A program made the position numbers and the translations under genes. A DNA stretch of 64,000 bases from Paramarasmius palmivorus. Its lineage: Eukaryota; Basidiomycota; Agaricomycetes; Agaricales; Marasmiaceae. The stretch is from NCBI GenBank assembly GCA_037176845.1, contig JAYKXP010000035.1:248001-312000 (forward strand). Reading direction: 5' to 3'. The notes beneath the pieces are model-generated. The model searched no databases. It was given only the letters and a program-made list of their open reading frames with translations, and was not told the DNA's origin. Every line of letters begins with the position of its first letter. The stretch's first letter is position 1. Of the stretch, positions 57,297-64,000 are shown in pieces.

Positions 57297-59881
57297 ATGG
57301 CCTTGAATGGCTCGAGCGACTTCACCATTCAAGGAGGTGCTCATAATGTGGTGTATGGCAATCAGCACATATTCAGAAATTCCATCAACACCTCTAGCAG
57401 CCCTGGTGAGTACCTCACCCAAACAACTCTCAGTCTCACTGAGTCGTTTGCAGACGATGTACTTCGACATTTAGCAGAACACGCCGCCATAAATGCATGC
57501 CATGACGCAGAGCAGCGTTATCCTCCGCCGAACTGCCATCCAAACACTCGAGTTACAGTCCTCAACAAGCTGGGCCAATGGCTCGAGGCAGAGAAGCAGA
57601 TAAAGAGGGTATGTTGGGTTCATGGATCTGCTGGTGTCAGGAAATCAGCAATTGCCCAAAAGATTTCGGAGGATCATATCGGTCGAGTTGTCGGATCGTT
57701 CTTTTTTTTCGCGGAATGATACCACTAGGGACAAATTGGATCCATTCGTTGCGACTATTGCCTACCAGTGCTGCATATCCGACACACTCAAAGACGTTGG
57801 ACGTCTCATTATCGAAGCGATTCGCTCAAACCCTACAATCTTCCAGACTTCCTTCGAAAACCAGTTCCGTAAACTACTGCTGGAACCTTTTTCGAAAGTG
57901 AAGCACACTCGGCGACGCAAATCTCAGGTCCTTATCATCATCGACGGAATCGATGAATGTATCGACATATCGTCGCAACGAAGGCTCTTGCGTATCATTG
58001 ATGGTGCCATCACTTTTTCCACTCCCAATCCATTCATCTTTCTCCTCTGCAGCCGCCTGGAGCCCAATATTCGTGACGGTATTGACAATGCAGTCTTCGC
58101 ATCATGCCTTGACCGTATTCTGATTTCGGGCACGACCATCCGTTTCTTAGGGTACTTATCTGAATTAGACCTCGATATCCAGAGGTACCTAGTGGAGAAT
58201 TTCGCTTTGCTTCGAAAGAAGTACCATTCCGCCCTGCAGGAGGAGGGGAAGTCCGTAGGCGACCTCGTTTGGCGAGCCAGCGGACAATTCATCTTCGCAG
58301 TCACCGTGATTAAGTATATCGATACGGATCACGAACGCCCTCAGGATCGCCTGAAAACAGTACTCAGTACACAGCCAGGAGATGTCATAGACTCCCCATA
58401 CTCGACTTTGGACCTGCTATACCAGCAGATCTTGTCGAAGTGTCGACACTGGAACAGGATCTTTCCAATCCTCCGATTACTTGTTACCCTCCACCCAGTA
58501 GATCTTCATAGCTTCGTAGTCAAATGGCGTTCTCCAGCAATTATCACGGGTCTATTGAAGCTCAATGTGGGTGAACTTCCGACACTCCTTTCCAGGCTCC
58601 ACTCAGTTCTGCGTATACCAGAAGATGATAGTAACGAGGTACATGTTCTACATGCCTCGTTTACTGAGTTTCTTTTGGACAGGAGTCGCTCCGGAGTATA
58701 CCACGTTCCGGCGTTCCCGCGGACAGAGTATTGTGCCATTGTTGCAGAGCTTCTACTTCGAGCGCTGAACCATGCCTTCCAACCTTTTTATCCTCCCTAT
58801 CGCTCATCGATACAGTCATTTTCCGACTCATTGCACCCCTGGCGGAACAAAATCAACCGTATGAGTGGTCTCACAGTATGTTCCCTGGAGGAATGGCATC
58901 AATACTGCGTCGAGGTTGTATCGCCGAGTGCCAGCTTACTAGCTGAACTAGATGCCTTCGATCCGTATGTCGTTGGATCCGTACAAATACCATATAAAAG
59001 AGGTAGTGATTGGGTTCCTGACTGGTTTGAGGGGTGGATGCAATGTATGACCTGGGCGAAGGTGGGCCAACTCGAGATTCAAATCGCACCGACTTCTGAC
59101 CAAGACAGCAACGCTAGTCACTCGGAGAATTGACGCCTCGGAAATTTGTCGACACTTTGGAACAGTTTCGATATAGTTTTCGCGTCGCGTGTGGCAACGA
59201 GACCGTGCCACGTCTTGCGATTTTGGGAGCTTTCGAGCTGGATTTCAGTTTGGGAGTCGACCTTGATCATATCAAACGGCGAGAAAATTTCACCCGTTTT
59301 GTTTCTACCTGGTACCAGAGTCAAAAACGTTGGACCGAACGATCTGCAACTTCAATGCTGGGAGGTATTGTTGGCCAGCCCGCCATCGAGACGTATTATC
59401 CGATGCTACTTCCTACCTCGAACGACAACGCCGTGACCATTCCCGAACACTGGGTTGTGGCACATATCACCCAAAGCAATGGCAACATCATAAGGCAAAC
59501 CTTCGAAATATATCAATCACTAGACGCCCCCGGTCGTCTTTTATTCGATCGAGATGTGTTACTCGATGGTTCTGACACGGTGCACCAAAACCTTGTTAAG
59601 GTATGTTGCATAGTAACCATAGACTTACGCTAAGCCATACGATGTCTCATCCAGGAAGAGGATCTGAGTCGATTCAAAGCCCTTGTATATCAACGCCGGA
59701 AGACATTCGCCCCTCTGAGCGACTACGTTCCCCGTTCCCATAACCAGCGAAGTACGAAACTTTTCGACAAAACCGAAATGCATGTGCAGCATGCATCATC
59801 CAATACTAGTACTACATTTCCAAGGCCAACGAAACCCCGAACAAACCTGCTACAAACCCTACGGCGTTGGTTCGTTAAATG
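57297..59881 (+). CDS. NACHT-domain STAND NTPase (agaric NLR-like), frame broken twice
   Basis: NLR-like protein of about 840 residues. ATG 57297 gives the short N-terminal segment 'SSDFTIQGGAHNVVYGNQ', of a kind seen in agaric NACHT proteins. A linker with 'CHPNTRVTVLNKLGQWLEAE' leads to the NACHT domain: Walker A 'CWVHGSAGVRKSAIAQKI', then, after a frame slip in the T8 run 57702-57709, 'DKLDPFVATIAYQC', Walker B 'VLIIIDGIDECI', sensor 'PFIFLLCSRLEP', and the lid region 'LHASFTEFLLDRSRSGVYH'. The first stop at 59133 probably reflects a second slip (AA at 59128-59129): the next frame stays open for about 165 codons and splices near 59600 to an exon ending 'TLRRWFVK' at 59881. There are no ANK, WD40 or TPR repeats. 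Walker A has Arg in the place of the glycine before Lys. Role inferred: non-self recognition or programmed cell death. Confidence 0.78.
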
Positions 59882-59983
59882 AAGCGGCATGTTGTACATT
59901 CCATAGGCAGAGCTCGACGACGTATCACGCCCCGTACCTGTATTTCATTTGTCGGTTTGTCGATACGATACTATGTATACAAT
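59882..59983. other. Short convergent 3' region
   Basis: About 100 bp between the end of the NACHT gene (plus) and ARPC1 (minus). Probably both 3' UTRs; nothing else seen. Confidence 0.3.
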
Positions 59984-61404
59984 TTATGACTGCACACTCA
60001 TTGCTCCCAACCTCCCCGTAATCGCACTGACCGCGCCCACATCCCAAATCACCAAATTCCCATCTACACCAGTCGTACTCACCCTTCCTTGATCATAAAT
60101 CCTGACACTCGTAATCGTATTCTGATGAACCGTCAACAACTTGGTATCACCAGCCCCACTGCCGCCCTCAGCCAGGCCGCGCTTATCAGCTGCTTGGAAG
60201 GCAGCGAATGCGCCTGATCTGGCAGCTAGCCCTCGCTTGGCAGGACCACCGGAGGAACCGGTAGCGTCATCGAGGGTACCGGTTTCCTGCCAGCCGCCCT
60301 CGGAACCGTTGAAGACGAAGGGTTGGCAGTCGTGGCCTGCAGCTACGATGGTGTCTTCGGCGGTCCATACGAGGGTCACGAGGGGGAGAGAGGGCATGCG
60401 GATTGTCTGGACTGCGTTGGAGCCTGGGTAGACGATAGACAGGGAGCTGTCATGACCTTTACAGAGTAGAGTATAAGTTGAAAACATTACTAAATTGAGA
60501 AGACAGAACATACTGGCAAACGCCAAAGCATCACCGGAAGGCGAGAAACCGACGCTGTGAACCCACCCACCAGCTGGGCTGCGATATTCGCCACAAACGG
60601 TGTTGAAAGGAAGTTTGCTACCCCAGACAGATGCTGCGGGTCTGTAGTAGATCAATGTTACTTTTAGTTCCACTTTTGGTTCTAGAGACAGGTAAGATAC
60701 CGACTTTGAGTCCACTTCCTTGATGTAGGCCGAAAACACGCGAGCCATGGAGTCGGCGCTCCCAGCGGCGAGAAGAACGTTGTTGGGGTGCCAGTCGATG
60801 GAAAGGACGGTCGATCTTATAGGCTTCTTGAGGAGCTTGGAGACCCACCAGTTGTTTTCTGGGTCAAAAGAGCATACTGCAATGGCACTGCGACACGTTA
60901 GAATTCATGTAAAACCGACAAAATGACAGACACACCGTGCACCACTAGCTACAGCAAACTTGTCCTCCTTTGGGCTCCACCTGACGTAGGTAGCAGCCCT
61001 GTTAATCCTCAACAACACCAAGGTAGGCTTCCAGGTTCCTTCCGGGGTCAATTGCCAGACATAAGCGTTACGATCTTGTGAAGCGGTGACGATGAGGTTC
61101 GAGTTGGGAGCCCAGTCGATGGATGTAATCACTTTGTCATGCTAGAAGAACCGTTAGATTTGAAAGCAAATCATGGAAACCCCAGATTCACCTCTGAAAG
61201 AGTCTCTGCAGTAACCCATTGGGATCCAGAACGAGTAAGAATCTGGGCTTCGTTCGAGTTGAGACTGACTGCGACGGCTGCGTATTGAGTGTCATTATCA
61301 GCCTCATCACTCGCTGGTTGCATCGAGCACTCACCAGAACGATCCGCATTAAACGCATGGGCGGCAATAGGCGTTTGAGCAACATTGTAAACTTCAGGAG
61401 CCAT
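59984..61404 (-). CDS. ARC40: Arp2/3 complex subunit 1 (ARPC1), WD40 protein
   Basis: Actin-branching complex subunit that forms a WD40 propeller next to Arp2. ATG 61404 starts '[20 protein letters not shown]', the usual ARPC1 N-terminus. WD segments include '[20 protein letters not shown]', '[20 protein letters not shown]', '[20 protein letters not shown]', '[18 protein letters not shown]', '[20 protein letters not shown]' and '[20 protein letters not shown]'. Then the family Gly/Ala-rich insert ('[15 protein letters not shown]'), and a last repeat ending '[11 protein letters not shown]' with the stop at 59984. About seven exons; all joins are in frame and the gene looks intact. Highly conserved and single-copy, so a good anchor for synteny. 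Confidence 0.88.
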
Positions 61405-62203
61405 TTCGTTTAGAGTAGAGGGTTATGCAGTAGGACTAGCAGTCTACTACTGCGAAGACAGGTCACAGGAAAAGGATGGATTTTGACACAGCCACGCTTG
61501 CCATCACTCTTCCGCGACCATGAGAAGACATACAGTAAGTAGGCATGTATAGCTGAATTTTAGAATGCATTTTCATGTTTTACTGACCGGTATGTTTAGA
61601 TGGAAGGGAGCATATTTTCACTTTAGGTGTAAAGATAGCCGGAACTGAGATCGCATGCAATATTTAACAAGTTGTCGAGCTTGAAACCTGACGGGACGGA
61701 TACCCTAATACTTGATAACCTGCAACGTGGTCTGTTCAAAGAACGGGTTTTGCACGGTATGCAAACATCCGTCTCGGGATCGTGAAAAACCTAGCTTATT
61801 ATTTCATTATAGCTCTGGGAATTGAGGAATGGATGTAAGCCGCTGCAGGATGAGCCCCGGTAGGAAGATTCTCTATGATGGTCAGTCATACTATAAAATC
61901 TCGCACCTCATGCTTGGCTTCTGACTCGTATATAATCTAAAGTTCATACTAAGACCAAAGAAGTATCGGGCACAAGACACGCCAGGAACGTGCAAGCGGG
62001 AGGTCCTCGCCGACTCCTCTGAGATATAATCTCGTTCCGCACACCTCATTACCGGCTCATCTCGCGTGGACTTGCGACAAAGATATCTATTCTATGTTCT
62101 TTCTTTCCGATATCAGCGATTCCTCGAGCGCCGCCAGTCAAGAATCAAGAGTCTGTGACGGTCTTTATAATCACGACCCTTGAGGCGCATATTCCTCACA
62201 AAT
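61405..62203. promoter_or_regulatory. Divergent promoter region of ARPC1 and 7TM gene H
   Basis: About 800 bp between two starts pointing apart. No clear TATA box and no gene recognised. Confidence 0.35.
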
Positions 62204-63718
62204 ATGACAGCCACAATCCCTGAGACACTTGGTCCCCGTCTCTCTGCCCAACGAACCATCGTCAGTCCTGTTTCTTCTTTGCTGGTGAGTCTCAAATAAT
62301 CTCTCGCTATACTCATAGGTTGACGTCTTAGGTTATGTACTTTACCTATGGTGTGTCCCGCTTGACATACAGCAAGAGCAAAGCAAACATCTCTTAGGCA
62401 TCTACGTCCTCCTTTTTGGAACATACCTCTATATGACGCGAGACCGGCAGCGAAGACCCGACGATGCCGCCGTTGCAAGCACGTTGTACTTAGTGTTGAC
62501 AATAGTCCTTTTCGTATTGTCAACAGTTTTCGTCGTGGTGTTCACCATCGAGAACGTCGGTGGCACGATCAACATTTTCTACGCCGTCCAGACCGGGGAT
62601 TATGAGCCCCTTGTAGAATATTTGCTGCAAGATGGCACGATTATATAGTAAGTTACACACGCCCACTCTTCCCTCCTTGTAAGTCATCTGAATTTGTTTC
62701 ATAGTCCATTCGAACGACTGGTTCCTGTTCTTCTCAAGTACGTATGTCTTTTCATGGTGTGCCACTAAAACTAAAAACTAATACGGTGACAGCATCACGG
62801 CAGAATGGATGCTTGTCCGTCTTTCTTTAGTCAATACCCGACCTACGACTAACACAAGATCCCATTCATTAAGATTCATCGTTGCTATATAATCTGGAGT
62901 CGTAATAAATGGGTCGGTATACCCTTGACATTAGCTTCAATTATCATAAATAGTATTCCTCCCTCCATTGCCTTGATTATCCTAGCGTTGACAGCATCGT
63001 TCCTATAGCTGCTGGAATTGCTGGCTTCGTCATGCTCTTACTTAGTCTCAGGGTGGTGTCTGCAGATCTATTTTTTCAGGGACAGTTCGTCAATTTCGCG
63101 TATAGCATCTGTAGTGCTACAATCAACTCTATTTTGACACTTCTCACTGGTGAGCCTCTTTTTTTTTTTTTGACTTCCACCGCCTCATGTTGAATGTTCT
63201 GCCCAGCTGGTCGTATCTGGTGGACACATCGACAATTACGCATCTATGGTGTTTATTCGACTGATAGAGTCATTCAATCAGTGTGTAGGATTATGTGCGT
63301 CTCTGAGTCCACGGTAATGACTCCCGTCGTTGGACTGACAGGTTTGGTAATAGCCTCGAATCAGGGAGTCTATACCCGGCCTTTCAAATTGCCAATCTCA
63401 TCCAGGCCAACGCTTCAGACGGTGTAATCGCATTTGCGTGGCTCCCTGTTGTTATTTTGAGTGCTGTGATTACCCCTTGCCTCTCCTTAGTGTATTATAT
63501 GAACTGACCACCGTTTGAAATAGGGAATCGCGCCTACTCTCGTTATGGTTCGCGCCAAGCTTGGAAAAAACGTCGAGACTTTGCAGCAGGGTGTTTCGGA
63601 CATCAGATTCGGCGATCAACTCGAGCTCACAGCTACTGGAAATGATGTACAACCCGCCAATCTTGTGCTCGAAGTCGTAGTTGAAGCTCGGGAGGAGCCA
63701 AAGGCCGAGTCTGTGTAA
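62204..63718 (+). CDS. Uncharacterised 7TM membrane protein, copy H
   Basis: Family member of the G/H subgroup. ATG 62204 gives 'MTATIPETLGPRLSAQRTIV' with exon 1 ending 'SPVSSLL', then 'VMYFTYG', 'IYVLLFGTYLYMTRDRQRR', TM2 'LYLVLTIVLFVLSTVFVVV', 'ITAEWMLIHRCYIIWSRNKW', a TM4-5 exon with 'GIAGFVMLLLSL' and 'NSILTLLT|AGRIWWTHRQ', 'LESGSLYPAFQIANLIQ' and 'GIAPTLVMVRAKLGKN'. The cytosolic tail ends 'REEPKAESV' at 63718. Same intron plan as copy G. No frame break found, so this is the best intact reference for the subgroup. Role unknown. Confidence 0.75.
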
Positions 63719-64000
63719 CAAGAATGGCGAGACATGACATTATCATCTATCTATCAAACATAGAGTGAACCGTACGATATTTATTGTTGTTTGCCTGCTA
63801 ATTTATTCCTCTGCCAGTGGTTGGCATAGATCGAATGACAAGACTCCCAAAGTGAATGCCAGAGTGCCCATGAATAATCTGCACAAACTTATGACTGTTA
63901 TATTATTTCTATACACAACATTGAGATACAAATACATCACATGCGAAACCAGAAGTGAATACTATACCAGTACAATTACATGTATCAAGAAAGCGCAAAA
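63719..64000. other. 3' flank of 7TM gene H at the window edge
   Basis: About 280 bp of AT-rich 3' sequence. No gene recognised. Confidence 0.3.

Noticed and set aside
1..64000. A secondary-metabolite or pathway gene cluster
   Set aside because: The enzymes present (IPK1, 3-ketosphinganine reductase, polygalacturonase, nucleotidase, SDR) belong to unrelated pathways and no backbone synthase is present.

Overview
The window is nuclear DNA of a filamentous basidiomycete, almost certainly an Agaricomycete. Genes are dense and broken by many 45-75 bp GT-AG introns. The protein types fit this group: an agaric-type NACHT NTPase, agaric F-box proteins, a BTB protein, a dynamin/Mx-like GTPase and a large family of 7TM proteins. 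There is no bacterial, organellar or phage signature. I see no rRNA, no CRISPR array and no tRNA that I can support.

Layout. 0-3.9 kb: the 3' end of one dynamin-like GTPase, followed by a complete tandem copy. 4.9-19.1 kb: a cluster of uncharacterised 7TM genes (A, B, C, D, E, F), interrupted by IPK1 (inositol pentakisphosphate 2-kinase). D, E and F arose by tandem copying of a unit of about 2.3 kb. 19.9-32 kb: conserved single-copy genes for 3-ketosphinganine reductase, a signal-peptide/TM protein, mitochondrial ATP synthase subunit ATP4, a GH28 polygalacturonase, a CCCH zinc-finger protein, a 5'-nucleotidase/metallophosphatase and an SDR oxidoreductase. 32.4-39.1 kb: one very long kinesin-4-like gene. 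40.5-43.7 kb: two convergent F-box-type genes. 43.9-45.1 kb: a suspected foldback or MITE-like repeat. 45.7-50.6 kb: 7TM gene G, a PX-domain gene, a small C-terminally hydrophobic protein and a 7TM pseudogene. 50.6-64 kb: a gene-poor stretch, then a BTB gene, DASH subunit DAD3, a NACHT NTPase, ARPC1 and 7TM gene H.

Two themes dominate. First, nine loci encode or once encoded one family of GPCR-like 7TM proteins with conserved intron positions. They fall into three subgroups plus a divergent member and are in different stages of decay (lost splice donor, nonsense codon, internal deletion). I do not recognise a characterised family and infer only that these are lineage-expanded membrane sensors or transporters. 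Second, about ten single-base frame breaks fall in otherwise intact genes, mostly at homopolymers (including T8 in the NACHT gene and two in the kinesin). This pattern looks like sequencing error more than biology, and naive gene calling will split these genes. The housekeeping genes are otherwise ordinary and show no operon-like pathway linkage.
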